Positions 26,398 to 35,527 of a DNA stretch of 64,000 nucleotides are shown here, piece by piece; position 1 is the first letter of the stretch; every line of letters begins with the position of its first letter. The stretch comes from Microbulbifer sp. HZ11 (GTDB taxonomy: Bacteria; Pseudomonadota; Gammaproteobacteria; Pseudomonadales; Cellvibrionaceae), in assembly GCF_000708675.1 (NCBI RefSeq), contig NZ_JELR01000002.1, positions 620,001 to 684,000 on the forward strand, given 5' to 3'. Below the pieces are notes generated by a model, which did not search any database, was not told the DNA's origin, and was given only the letters and a program-made list of their open reading frames with translations. Position numbers and translations under genes: made by a program.

Positions 26398-28014
26398 GTG
26401 GCGCGTATCGCAACTGGTACGTCTGTGCGACATTCAGCGGCTTACTATAGTTACTTCTGTTACGAGATCAAGACAACTGTGAGATCTACGTCGAAAAAAG
26501 CGCTAGTTTTTTATCTTTTCGCTGCATTTGGCGCCATTGGGGTGTTTGTGCTGGTTTTAGCCCTGTCACTGGGGTGGGTGCCGGGGGTGAATGTACCCTG
26601 GGGCCAATTGTTCGGCGCCAGCACCAGCGATGACACAGTACAGCATCAACTAAAAGTTGCTGACGGGTTTCACCTGGAGCTGTTTGACGATGAGGTACCC
26701 AATGCGCGTTTTATGACGATTACCCGCAATGGCGATCTATTGGTATCACAACCCAAGCTCGGTCAGGTCAGCCTGCTTCTGAGTGACCGCAACCGCGATG
26801 GTAAGGCGGATGGCAAGCGGGTGCTGATCGACGGACTCAAGCGCCCTCATGGTCTGGCACTGTTTGAAGACTGGCTGTACATCGCAGAGAGCGACGGCGT
26901 TGGCCGGGTCCCGTTCGACCACTCGGATGGCCGTATCGCCGGTAGTTACCAGAAGGTCGTGAGCGGCCTTGCCGATACCGGAAATCACTGGACCAAAACC
27001 ATCGGCATGGGGCCGGATGGCTGGATGTATCTTTCCAGCGGCTCTACCTGCAATGTCTGCGCAGAAGAAGACCCGCAGCGCGCAACGATCATGCGCTTTC
27101 GACCGGACGGTAGCCATTTCGAGATATTCGCCACCGGCCTGCGCAATAGCGTCGGTTTCGACTGGTCTCCCAAAGATGGCGCCCTCTACGCTACAGACAA
27201 CGGCCGCGACTGGCTCGGCAATGATTTCCCGCCCTGCGAACTGAACCGAATTCAGAAAGACGGGTTTTACGGCTGGCCCTACGCCAATGGCGACCGTATT
27301 CCAGACCCGGACCTGGGAATTAACGGCAGTGCGCGCATTCAGCAAAAAATCAAAACGTCCATTCCACCGGTATTTGAATTCCGTGCGCACAATGCACCGC
27401 TGGGGATGCGCTTTTTACGCAGCCCCCTGCAACCGGCCGCCTTCCGCGACGCTGCACTGGTGGCACTGCACGGCTCCTGGAACCGGGATGTGAAAGACGG
27501 CTACAAGGTGCTGGCTCTGCACTGGGGTGAGGATGGACAGATTCGTGCGGAGGATTTTATCTGGGGCTTTTTAGGCGAAGATCGCGAAACGGTATACGGT
27601 CGACCGGTGGATATCGCCGAAGATGTGCGGGGCAATATCTATATTTCCGACGACTACGCCGGTGCAATCTATCGCGTGCGTGCGGGGACAGCCTCCGGTG
27701 CAGATACAGCGCCGGAGGATAAACGCGCGCCCATCAGCGCCCCCAAAAAGCCACTCGCTATCGACAGTAGTGCCGCCCGTCAGGGCGCGCAGATCTTCGA
27801 GCGTCGCAATTGCACACGCTGCCACCAGCAGCTTCCATTAAAAGACCTGAGCCGTCGCTATACCATCAAGCAGCTCGCGGATTACTTCGACACCCCCACG
27901 CCGCCGATGCCCAATTACGGTTTCAGTAACAGCCAGAAGCGTGCCCTAGCCCACTACTTGATGGAGCGGGAGATCAAGGGCGGCGGGCGGCAGCTGGAAC
28001 ATTTTCTGCCTTAA
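26398..28014 (+). CDS. Membrane-anchored PQQ-type sugar/sorbosone dehydrogenase with C-terminal cytochrome c
   Basis: 538 aa from a GTG start with GGGGGAGG 4 nt upstream. One N-terminal transmembrane anchor (ALVFYLFAAFGAIGVFVLVL), then a six-bladed beta-propeller of the glucose/sorbosone dehydrogenase type (residues about 80-430: LKRPHGLALFEDWLYIAESD, TGNHWTKTIGMGPDGWMYLS, ATGLRNSVGFDW, DFPPCELNRI). The C-terminal domain has one haem-binding CTRCH and a distal Met (PPMPNYGF). It probably oxidises an aldose or aldehyde outside the inner membrane and passes electrons to the respiratory chain. PQQ dependence is assumed from the family. Confidence 0.88.
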   Translation: MARIATGTSVRHSAAYYSYFCYEIKTTVRSTSKKALVFYLFAAFGAIGVFVLVLALSLGWVPGVNVPWGQLFGASTSDDTVQHQLKVADGFHLELFDDEVPNARFMTITRNGDLLVSQPKLGQVSLLLSDRNRDGKADGKRVLIDGLKRPHGLALFEDWLYIAESDGVGRVPFDHSDGRIAGSYQKVVSGLADTGNHWTKTIGMGPDGWMYLSSGSTCNVCAEEDPQRATIMRFRPDGSHFEIFATGLRNSVGFDWSPKDGALYATDNGRDWLGNDFPPCELNRIQKDGFYGWPYANGDRIPDPDLGINGSARIQQKIKTSIPPVFEFRAHNAPLGMRFLRSPLQPAAFRDAALVALHGSWNRDVKDGYKVLALHWGEDGQIRAEDFIWGFLGEDRETVYGRPVDIAEDVRGNIYISDDYAGAIYRVRAGTASGADTAPEDKRAPISAPKKPLAIDSSAARQGAQIFERRNCTRCHQQLPLKDLSRRYTIKQLADYFDTPTPPMPNYGFSNSQKRALAHYLMEREIKGGGRQLEHFLP

Positions 28015-28050
28015 AACGACGTAACCCCGGTGTAGGCCGGGATCTAGGAA

Positions 28051-28102
28051 GCGGAGTACTCGGCTGGTTGCGGGCTGGATGCCGGATCAAGTCCGGCATG
28101 AC
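28051..28102. repeat. Composite short repeat, as at 18.7 kb
   Basis: GCGGAGTACTCGGCTGG (28051-28067) followed by a palindrome around CCGGATCAAGTCCGG (28075-28102). Both parts recur at 18746-18798, in the same order. Confidence 0.75.
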
Positions 28103-28168
28103 GGTGGATCTCATCATCCCGACTCTGGGGCTGGTATGGAGAGATTGGACGGAGGAGTGGGAAAAGAG

Positions 28169-28723
28169 TTACTGCCCTTTCGGCCGTTTCTGCAATTTGC
28201 GCTGCAGGGTCCGCCGGTGCATCCCGAGGGCGCGGGCGGTTGCGGAAATATTGCCTTCGTTTTCCGCCAGCACCCGCTGAATATGCTCCCACGCCAGCCG
28301 GTTGACCGACGGTGGTGCGCTGGCAATTTCCGGTAGCTCCGGAACAACATCGGCTGCTCCCTGCTCGCCGGTCAATGCCGCCACCAGTTGATCGCCTCCG
28401 GCCGGTTTGCACAGGTAATCGTCTGCCCCCAGTTTGATGGCCGCCACCGCGGTTGGAATACTGGAATAACCGGTCAGTACGATGATCCGCGCACGCGGGT
28501 TGGCCGAACGCAGTGGCGCTATCAGCTCCAGCCCACTGTCGCGGTGAATTTTCAGATCCAGTAGTGCGCAATCAAATTTTTCCCGCGCGACCAGTCCCTG
28601 CGCTTCATCCACCGACTCTGCCACCCGGGTGTCAAAGCCCCGGCGCGACATGGCCCGCTCCAGCATATTGCGGGTACCGGATTCATCGTCGACGATGAGT
28701 AGTCGTGGGCTGGAGCGACTCAC
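28169..28723 (-). CDS. Response regulator, RegA/PrrA/ActR type
   Basis: 184 aa. Receiver domain 1-120 with acidic pocket in LLIVDDESGTRN, phospho-Asp in FDCALLDLKIHRDSGLELI, and conserved Thr and Lys in IIVLTGYSSI and DDYLCKPAG. C-terminal Fis-type helix-turn-helix (HIQRVLAENEGNISATARAL, GMHRRTLQRKLQKRP), which together with the short length is the RegA signature. GTG start overlapping the kinase stop by 4 bp (GTGA), so translation is coupled. RegA proteins switch respiration and related genes according to redox state. Confidence 0.92.
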   Translation of the reverse strand: MSRSSPRLLIVDDESGTRNMLERAMSRRGFDTRVAESVDEAQGLVAREKFDCALLDLKIHRDSGLELIAPLRSANPRARIIVLTGYSSIPTAVAAIKLGADDYLCKPAGGDQLVAALTGEQGAADVVPELPEIASAPPSVNRLAWEHIQRVLAENEGNISATARALGMHRRTLQRKLQKRPKGQ

Positions 28724-30015
28724 AGGGCCTCCTCATGTTCGTTTTCCAGTGGCAGTTCGATGGTGGCGACCGTACCCGGAACATCCTTGCGCGCGGTCAG
28801 CGTCAACTTGCCGCCAAGCTGCGCAAGAGCGGTTTTGCACAGGATCAGTCCGATACCGAAACCACCGGATTCCGCACTCGGGTTCTCAGATTCGAGCCCG
28901 CGGCCACTGTCGGCAATTTCGATGCGCAGGCGATCTCTGCTCCAGTCCACATCGAGGGCCACCGGTTGTGGAATATCTGCAGCCAGAGATGCATCCAGGG
29001 CATTGTTCAGAATATTGATCAGGGTCTGCTCCAGGGTCAGCGGCAGGCGCGCCTGTTGATGATTGGAACCACGCTGCTGCAGTGTGAAGCGCGCGTCCGG
29101 GCGCAGCAGCTGCCAGCGTTCTAGGCTGCGCTCGATAAACGCCGCCACCGACTGCAGCTCTTCACTGCCCGCAGGGTCCCGCGCGCGGCTTTTCAGCTGC
29201 TCCAGGGCCTGCTTGCACAGATTAACCTGCTGCTGCAGCAATTCCAGATCGTCTTTTACCGGCTCGGAAAAGTCCTGCTGTTGCGCCTGTAATTCCTCCA
29301 CCAGCAACCCGATCGTCTGCAGGGGCGAGGCCAACTCGTGGGCAGTGCCCGCCGCCAGCGTCCCCAGAGAAAGGACCTGATCGCGCCGCGCCTGCTCCTG
29401 TCGCAACTTGTGCAGGTGGCGATCGCGGCTGCGCAGGGCCTCCGCCATGCTGTTGACGAAGCCGGCGATAAGCAGCGCAGAGAAGGTGAAGGTTGCCCAC
29501 ATGCCGATCAGGTGTTGATAAAAATCACTGCCCTCACTGGCGTGACTCATGTTGTGGCCGGCGTGAGCACCGTGCCCACTCTCCACACCGGGAAAAAACA
29601 CCATCAACCCGGTGTAGATGGCGATACTGATGGCGGCCATCAGCCAGGCAAAAAAGCGCGGCTGGGTGGCCGCGGCGATAGTCAGGGGAACCAGCAGATA
29701 GGTGACGAAGGGATTGGCAGCGCCGCCGCTAAAGGCCAGCAACGGCGGCAGCCACAGCCAGTCCATCAGCAGGTGACCGAAAAACTCCCGCCGCCCCACC
29801 GCAACGCTTCCGCGCGCGCGCCAGCCGCTGATCAGTGTGGTTACCACTCCCAGTACTACAAACACCAGTGCACTGCCACTGAGAGAATCCGCCAGCCACA
29901 GGCTGACACCGATATAGGCCGAGAGCGCGATGGCCCGCAGCGCCGTAAGACGCCGCAGGTTGGTGATGATGGTTTTGTCTCCACCCAAGGGCGGCACTGG
30001 GGATGACACGGGCAA
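28720..30015 (-). CDS. Redox-sensing histidine kinase, RegB/PrrB/ActS type
   Basis: 431 aa inner-membrane kinase. Six hydrophobic helices in the first 200 residues, including the quinone-binding heptad GGAANPF (GGxxNPF consensus) of RegB. The H-box is AGTAHELASPLQTIGLLVEE, followed by a conserved-position Cys in NLCKQALEQLKSR that corresponds to the redox Cys of RegB. ATPase motifs: INILNNALDASLA (N box) and IEIADSGRGLESEN with GGFGIGLILCKTALAQLGG. Start TTG at 30015 or GTG at 30009. A His-rich periplasmic stretch (GHGAHAGHNMSHASEG) could bind metal. Located 23 bp after the PepSY gene. Confidence 0.9.
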   Translation of the reverse strand: MPVSSPVPPLGGDKTIITNLRRLTALRAIALSAYIGVSLWLADSLSGSALVFVVLGVVTTLISGWRARGSVAVGRREFFGHLLMDWLWLPPLLAFSGGAANPFVTYLLVPLTIAAATQPRFFAWLMAAISIAIYTGLMVFFPGVESGHGAHAGHNMSHASEGSDFYQHLIGMWATFTFSALLIAGFVNSMAEALRSRDRHLHKLRQEQARRDQVLSLGTLAAGTAHELASPLQTIGLLVEELQAQQQDFSEPVKDDLELLQQQVNLCKQALEQLKSRARDPAGSEELQSVAAFIERSLERWQLLRPDARFTLQQRGSNHQQARLPLTLEQTLINILNNALDASLAADIPQPVALDVDWSRDRLRIEIADSGRGLESENPSAESGGFGIGLILCKTALAQLGGKLTLTARKDVPGTVATIELPLENEHEEAL

Positions 30016-30038
30016 TCTACTCGGTAAAACGTATATTG

Positions 30039-31559
30039 CTATTGTGTCGCGGGGGCGGGCATTGGGCCAGTACTCGCGCTCCGGGATTTGCGCACCGCCT
30101 TTTTACGGCGCCCCGCGAGCATCACACCGCCGATCACACTGCTGCCGATCAACACCAGCAGAGTGGCGACGATCAGGTAATCCCGCACCTGACGACCGGT
30201 AAACGGGGTCAGGTGGCTCCATTTGTGCAACAGGGAGAAAGACAGGCTCTCGACACGATCGACGCCACGGGACTGATCCACCAGAACCCCGGTCACCGGA
30301 TCCACAAACAGCATGGTCTTATCGTCATTGGCGACGTCCACCTGCCACACCGGCAGGCGCTTGTTGCGAAAGTCGTAGCCCGGCCCGTAGCGGGTCACCA
30401 GCGACATACCGGCGATATCCTCGGGCCGAATACCGGCAAGCCGCGCAGCCAGCAGCTGGGCCTGTTCGCGGTCACCAAATTCGGTCAGTAACTGGCCACT
30501 GCGCGCATCCACAAACAGGGATCCCGCTTCCGATGGGCGGCCATCAAAACGCTGGTTGCGATTGCCGGGCGCTGCACTTTGTGCCGGAGCCAGGCCCACG
30601 CGGTACATCGGCATGCCCTCTGCGCCGCGAATCAGCGACAGACTGTTGATGGCGCGGCCATCCAGCGCGTTTACCCAGGCAAAGTCCGTATTCAGGTTTC
30701 GGTACTCCCCCGCTTCGCCGAGGCGCAGCCCCTGCACCGACTCCACCAGAGAGGACTGCAGCAGGTGATAGAAACCGCTCGCGGACCAGCCCAGTAGCGG
30801 CAGCCACAGCACATAGCCGAGCAGGCGGTGATAGCGGCGTTTGCCGTCTTTGATTTTCCTGTGCTTCAGGGCAAATACCAGTGCGAGCCCAGTGGCCGCA
30901 AAAGCAAACAGGGTCAGCATCAGCAGGCCGATCAGGATCAGGCGGCCGTATTCCAGATCGTCCAGCCAGGCAAAGGTGTGCAGCTGGCGGAACACACTCT
31001 GCATCAGGGTTTTTGTGCTGTCGGTCATGGAGGCCAGGGCCGCCGTTTCCGTGTGCACGAACAGGGTCAGGCCATCATCACCTTCAAACCGGATCCGGTA
31101 CACCGGAAGCAGTCGATTGACCGAGGGATAGGTATTGTCGAACTGGGTTTGCACCTGCACATCGGCAATCTCATCGGCCGGGCGGCCGCTGTAATAGGCC
31201 GCCAGCCAGCGGGCTTGGTGCAGGTCGCCGTCGAGCACTTCACGGCCGCTGTCGAGGTCGTAATAACGGCGCGGCTCGGTTTCGGAATGGGTCACCTGCA
31301 GCAACGGCGCTCCGACGCTCGGCACCAGCTTCACAACACGCGCGCCGCTGACCTTTTCCCCGTCCGCCAGCAGCGCCGGCAGCTTGCCCAGTTCAGAGGC
31401 CTCTAGGCTCACCGAGGGCGGGAAGAACTTGGCCGCCGACGGCCCAAACCAGGCCATCATCGGGTGGCTGATACCGGAAGTGGCCCATATCAGGATACCC
31501 GCCAGCGCCCACCATCCGAGCTTGTTGTGCCAGTCCAGCCACTGCTTTTTCAGGTTCAT
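30039..31559 (-). CDS. PepSY-associated transmembrane protein (PiuB-like)
   Basis: 506 aa. N-terminal LKKQWLDWHNKLGWWALAGI is the typical first helix; four helices in all, the last near the C terminus (YLIVATLLVLIGSSVIGGVML), with PepSY-type periplasmic segments between. Such proteins are often encoded next to TonB receptors and may reduce imported ferric or other metal chelates at the inner membrane (family knowledge; not proven). Spaced 47 bp after the receptor gene. AAAGAGAA precedes the ATG. Confidence 0.85.
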   Translation of the reverse strand: MNLKKQWLDWHNKLGWWALAGILIWATSGISHPMMAWFGPSAAKFFPPSVSLEASELGKLPALLADGEKVSGARVVKLVPSVGAPLLQVTHSETEPRRYYDLDSGREVLDGDLHQARWLAAYYSGRPADEIADVQVQTQFDNTYPSVNRLLPVYRIRFEGDDGLTLFVHTETAALASMTDSTKTLMQSVFRQLHTFAWLDDLEYGRLILIGLLMLTLFAFAATGLALVFALKHRKIKDGKRRYHRLLGYVLWLPLLGWSASGFYHLLQSSLVESVQGLRLGEAGEYRNLNTDFAWVNALDGRAINSLSLIRGAEGMPMYRVGLAPAQSAAPGNRNQRFDGRPSEAGSLFVDARSGQLLTEFGDREQAQLLAARLAGIRPEDIAGMSLVTRYGPGYDFRNKRLPVWQVDVANDDKTMLFVDPVTGVLVDQSRGVDRVESLSFSLLHKWSHLTPFTGRQVRDYLIVATLLVLIGSSVIGGVMLAGRRKKAVRKSRSASTGPMPAPATQ

Positions 31560-31606
31560 GCTGTTCTCTTTTGATTGTTGTTTTTATTACGCCGTGTATC
31601 AGGGAA

Positions 31607-33739
31607 TCAGAAGCGGTAGCGCACACCGGCAAACAGCGAGCGCGGCAGTCCCGGGCGGTAACTCAGGTCTTCATCGCCCACCTGGTTGGAGGTGTAGGTG
31701 GAGTAGCGCTCGTCGGTAATATTCGACAGGCGCGCGTAGACAGACAGGTCTTCACCCACGTCGTGGGTGGCGCGCAGGTTGAACAGTTCGTGGCCGGCGT
31801 ATTGCTGGGTGTTGGTTTCGTCGGTGTAGTAGTCACCCATGTGCGACCACTCCAGCTCCATGCGCAGGCCGGTGAGCCACTCGGGCGTATAGGCCAGAGT
31901 GACGTTGGCGAGGGACTCCGGCGCGCGGCTGATATCGTTGCCGGCGAAGTTCAGGTTTTCGCTGACCATGCAGAAACAGCTGGGATCAAACCGGCTGAAT
32001 ACGTAGGAGTAGTCCTCGTACTGCTGGCGCATGGCCGCATAGGAAACCCCCAGCTGCCACTGCTGCCCTACTGGCGCCTGCACGGAAACCTCCACCCCCT
32101 GGTGGCTGGTCTCACCGGCGTTGGTGGTCTTGCGATCATTGCCCTCGTCTGTGTTGGAAATGTAACTGACAATGTCGTTTTCGGTGGTCATGTCATACAC
32201 CGCCACCTCGTAATTCACCCGCTCGGCGACGATACCGCGCAGGCCGATTTCCTGGCTGACGCTGGTCACCGGTTCCAGCTCGGTGGTGCCCTCTGAGGAA
32301 CCCGGACGGAACAGGGTACCCACGGTGGGCGCGCGGAAAGCGTGGCGATAGCTGGCGTAGAGCTGGTGGCTGTCGCTGAGTTTGTACACCGCCCCCAGTT
32401 TGGGGCTCAGGTTGTCGTAGTCCCGGGACTGGGACGCCGGACGGAAGTGAGAGGGGTCCGTATTCGGCGTACCCAGCTGATCCTCGTAGTCCACCTCGAA
32501 CACGTCGTAGCGCAGGCCGGCACTCAACAGCCAGTTTGCGCTGGGGGCGAATTCCGCGTGTACATACGGGGAAACGGAGGTCTGCTCCGCTTCAAAGTGG
32601 TAGGTCAGCTCGCCGGTGCGCGTGTAATCCACAAAGTATTCACCGTCCTGTGTGGCCGTGATGCGTTCCTCGCGGTATTCCGACGGGGTGTAGTCCGCGT
32701 CCACTCCGACAATCACTTCGCCGCCGTCGAAATCCCGGCGGTACTTCAGCAGCAGGCCGTAGGAGCTGAATTCGGTATCGCGGATATTCGGGTCGTAGGT
32801 CACCATCCAGCTGGGCATCATCGCCGAGGTGTTGTGGCGTACAAACGGGGTGGCGGTAATCAGGCTCTTCTCGTCGGGGGTGTAGGAAAGCTCGGAAGAC
32901 AGGCGAAAGGCCTCGATATCCCGACCGCCGATATCCCCGTGGTACAGGTTTTTCTGCACATTGTTGCGGTAGTCCTCTTCTTCAAGACCGGACACACCGC
33001 TCTGGTCGATGGTGGAGTAAGACAACACCGTCTTGCTGTCCCAGCCCTCGGCAAACTGGCTGTCCAGGCGGCCGCTCATGGAGGTGCGGGTGTAGTCGGC
33101 CTCCTCACGGAAACCTTCGCTGGCGGTGCTGTTCAGGTCCAGGCGAAAGGCGCTGCTCTCCCCCAGCTTGTTGCCGCCGGAGATCAGCGCGCGCTGCCAG
33201 CCGTCCGCACCCAGTTCGCCATTGATGGAAAATTCGGCAGCGTCCGGTGCCGCCTTGGTGACCGCATTGATCACCCCGCCGATAGCATCGCTGCCGTATA
33301 GCGCCGACGCGGGGCCCTTGGTGACCTCCAGCTGCGCGCTCTGTGGCACATTGATCTCGTACAGGCCGTTGTGGTTGAAGAAGCCGGTGGGACGGGTGGG
33401 AATGCCATCTTCCAGAAACAGGTAGACCCCGGCGGTGGAGATGGGCTGGCGAATCGAGGTCATATGCCCTTCCCCGCCCAGGTTATTCACATGCACCCCG
33501 GCCACGCGGTTGAGGGCATCTGCGGGATGCGCCGGCGCGATATGCTCCAGTGCCTCCTCGCTGATCACGCCGACGGATTCCGCCAGCTCCGAGCGGGTCT
33601 TGGCCTCGCGCGTGGCGGTGACGATAACCTGCTCGAGTGCATTGTCGGGCAGCGAGGCAGTCTCCGTGGCAGCGAGGGTTGCGGGAATCAGTGCGATCAG
33701 GGCGAGGGGGCGGAGTAAATAGGGGGCAGAGTGCGACAC
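31607..33739 (-). CDS. TonB-dependent outer-membrane receptor
   Basis: 710 aa from the GTG at 33739 (VSHSAPYLLRPLALIALIPA, signal peptide), chosen for the AAGGAAG site; the frame is open to 33877. TonB-box-like region LEQVIVTATREAKTRSE, plug domain with VHVNNLGGEGHMTSIRQPIS and VTKGPASALYGSDAIGGVIN, then a 22-strand barrel ending in Phe (RSLFAGVRYRF). Ligand unknown; the neighbouring PepSY protein favours a metal-siderophore or haem-type ligand over a sugar. First gene of a four-gene run ending in the RegB/RegA pair. Confidence 0.92.
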   Translation of the reverse strand: MSHSAPYLLRPLALIALIPATLAATETASLPDNALEQVIVTATREAKTRSELAESVGVISEEALEHIAPAHPADALNRVAGVHVNNLGGEGHMTSIRQPISTAGVYLFLEDGIPTRPTGFFNHNGLYEINVPQSAQLEVTKGPASALYGSDAIGGVINAVTKAAPDAAEFSINGELGADGWQRALISGGNKLGESSAFRLDLNSTASEGFREEADYTRTSMSGRLDSQFAEGWDSKTVLSYSTIDQSGVSGLEEEDYRNNVQKNLYHGDIGGRDIEAFRLSSELSYTPDEKSLITATPFVRHNTSAMMPSWMVTYDPNIRDTEFSSYGLLLKYRRDFDGGEVIVGVDADYTPSEYREERITATQDGEYFVDYTRTGELTYHFEAEQTSVSPYVHAEFAPSANWLLSAGLRYDVFEVDYEDQLGTPNTDPSHFRPASQSRDYDNLSPKLGAVYKLSDSHQLYASYRHAFRAPTVGTLFRPGSSEGTTELEPVTSVSQEIGLRGIVAERVNYEVAVYDMTTENDIVSYISNTDEGNDRKTTNAGETSHQGVEVSVQAPVGQQWQLGVSYAAMRQQYEDYSYVFSRFDPSCFCMVSENLNFAGNDISRAPESLANVTLAYTPEWLTGLRMELEWSHMGDYYTDETNTQQYAGHELFNLRATHDVGEDLSVYARLSNITDERYSTYTSNQVGDEDLSYRPGLPRSLFAGVRYRF

Positions 33740-33791
33740 GGTAACTTCCTTGTTCGGCGATTTTACCAATGGATAAATGCTACCGAAAAAG

Positions 33792-33823
33792 CCTGCGACA
33801 CAAGTGCGCCATATTGTCGCAGG
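33792..33823. promoter_or_regulatory. Inverted repeat CCTGCGACA-N14-TGTCGCAGG, possible RegA-type operator
   Basis: Perfect 9-bp inverted repeat between the TonB receptor gene and divergent xseB, about 55 bp from the receptor GTG. The half-sites GCGAC and GTCGC match the variably spaced half-sites reported for RegA/PrrA/RegR regulators, and a RegA homologue is encoded at the end of the same run. Autoregulation of the cluster is therefore plausible. Confidence 0.5.
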
Positions 33824-33898
33824 TGGTGTGACATTGACCCCTTTTCCACTTGCCGCTAAGGTTGCCCGCACCCGCATGTCCTATCAGAGAATTACCCC

Positions 33899-34156
33899 AT
33901 GGCCGCGAAGAAGAGAGCCGCAACATTCGAAAGCGCACTGGAAGAGCTGGAGCAGCTGGTAGAACGGCTGGAAAGTGGCGATCTGCCCCTGGATGAAGCC
34001 CTCTCGGACTTTGAGCGCGGGGTAAAACTGACCCGCGAATGCCAGCAGAAGCTGGCCAGTGCCGAGCAGAAAGTGAAGGTGCTGATGGAAGAGAACGGAA
34101 AGGTGCAGGAGCTGCCCTTCGACGCCGCCGATGAATTTTCCGGAGACGCGGAGTAA
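33899..34156 (+). CDS. xseB: Exodeoxyribonuclease VII small subunit
   Basis: 85 aa, normal length. Partner of XseA in single-strand DNA exonuclease VII. Conserved coiled-coil core FESALEELEQLVERLESGDL followed by PLDEALSDFERGVKLTRECQ and the LASAEQKVKVL tail. The stop codon directly abuts the GTG start of ispA, as in most gammaproteobacteria. Confidence 0.95.
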   Translation: MAAKKRAATFESALEELEQLVERLESGDLPLDEALSDFERGVKLTRECQQKLASAEQKVKVLMEENGKVQELPFDAADEFSGDAE

Positions 34157-35089
34157 GTGAGCAGTTCTTCTCCGGCTGCCACGCCCGTGCCCGCCAAGCT
34201 GAAAGCCTTCCTGCAGTCCTCCAGTCAGCAGGTCGAGCAGACCCTCAAGGCCGCCCTGGCCGACCAGAGTGACGCCGAAGCCCTGTTTGCCGCCATGCAG
34301 TACGCCGCCCTCGGCCCCGGTAAACGCCTGCGCCCGGCACTGGTTTATGCCTCGGCATTGGCACTAGCCGGTGAATCAGCGTCCGCAAAATGCCACGCGG
34401 CGGCGGCCGCTCTGGAGTGCATACACGCCTACTCCCTGGTACACGACGACCTGCCGGCCATGGACGACGACGACCTGCGTCGCGGACGCCCCACCTGCCA
34501 TATCCAGTTTGATGAGGCCACCGCGATCCTCGCCGGGGACGCCCTGCAGTGCCAGGCATTCGAGTTACTGGTAAACGCACACTTGCCGGCGGAGCTGAAG
34601 GTGACCGTTCTTGCTGAGCTCGCGCGCGCTGCCGGCGCCCGAGGCATGGTCGCCGGCCAGGCCATCGACCTCGCCGCCGTCGATCACACCCTGACCCTGG
34701 CGCAACTTAAAGAGATGCACCGTCTGAAAACCGGTGCGCTGATTGTCGCCAGTGCGCGCATCGGCGCCCTGATCGGCGGGGCGGATGATGCCCAACTTGC
34801 CGCGATCACCCAGTATGCCGAGGCAATTGGCCTGGCATTTCAGGTACAGGATGACATTCTGGATGTGACTGCAGACACCCAGGTACTCGGCAAAACCCAG
34901 GGGGCTGACGCAGCGCGCAACAAACCCACCTACGTTTCGCTACTGGGGCTGGACGGGGCTCAGGCCAAAGCCGATGAGCTGCACCGGGAAGCAAGCCTGG
35001 CCCTGGGGAAACTTTCCACTGGCGCCAAAAGCGTCAACACCGACATTCTTCAGCAACTGGCCGATTACATCGTCAAACGACGTTATTGA
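34157..35089 (+). CDS. ispA: Farnesyl diphosphate synthase
   Basis: Cytoplasmic trans-prenyltransferase condensing IPP with DMAPP and GPP. 310 aa, GTG start. First Asp-rich motif DDLPAMDDDDLRRGRPTCH (about residues 96-114), second Asp-rich motif FQVQDDILDVT (about 228-238), plus GKRLRPALVYASALAL and the GQAIDL helix. Usually followed at once by dxs, but here 8.9 kb with an mnh operon intervenes. Confidence 0.96.
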   Translation: MSSSSPAATPVPAKLKAFLQSSSQQVEQTLKAALADQSDAEALFAAMQYAALGPGKRLRPALVYASALALAGESASAKCHAAAAALECIHAYSLVHDDLPAMDDDDLRRGRPTCHIQFDEATAILAGDALQCQAFELLVNAHLPAELKVTVLAELARAAGARGMVAGQAIDLAAVDHTLTLAQLKEMHRLKTGALIVASARIGALIGGADDAQLAAITQYAEAIGLAFQVQDDILDVTADTQVLGKTQGADAARNKPTYVSLLGLDGAQAKADELHREASLALGKLSTGAKSVNTDILQQLADYIVKRRY

Positions 35090-35527
35090 TCGGTCTGACC
35101 GATCGTCACCAGGCGCCACTTTCAACACCCTGGCAGAGGCGCGGATCCGCCCAGCCACTTTCCCCTATTCGCTCGCGTATTCCCGCCGGTACCGACCTCA
35201 ACGCCAAATGATTGGCTTACTCCCTCTGCCACGAAAACGGCACCCATACGCCGCGCCCCAAATCCCCTCCAAAACTTGTGAAACATTGCATACCGGCACG
35301 ACCGCAGAGCTTTCCTGTGCTTTATTACAACCGTGCGCTTTCAAAAAATACCAAGGCAAGCTCAGTTCTTGGCAGCCGAACCAATTTGACGAACAACAAA
35401 AACTCTGCAAGATTTACCAAAGCCTGCACACGGAAAGGCCCCACGCCCCGCAAAAATAGAAAAACACTGAGGGTGCTGGGTGTGTACAGGTGAAATAAAA
35501 CATAAATAAAAATAATAGGTGACGAGA
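35090..35527 (+). other. Gene-free stretch after ispA
   Basis: 438 bp, A+T-rich towards its end, with no gene found. A small inverted repeat GATCGGTC-TGACCGATC lies directly after the ispA stop (35088-35105) but has no U tract. The rest probably holds the promoter of the next small secreted protein. Confidence 0.5.
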
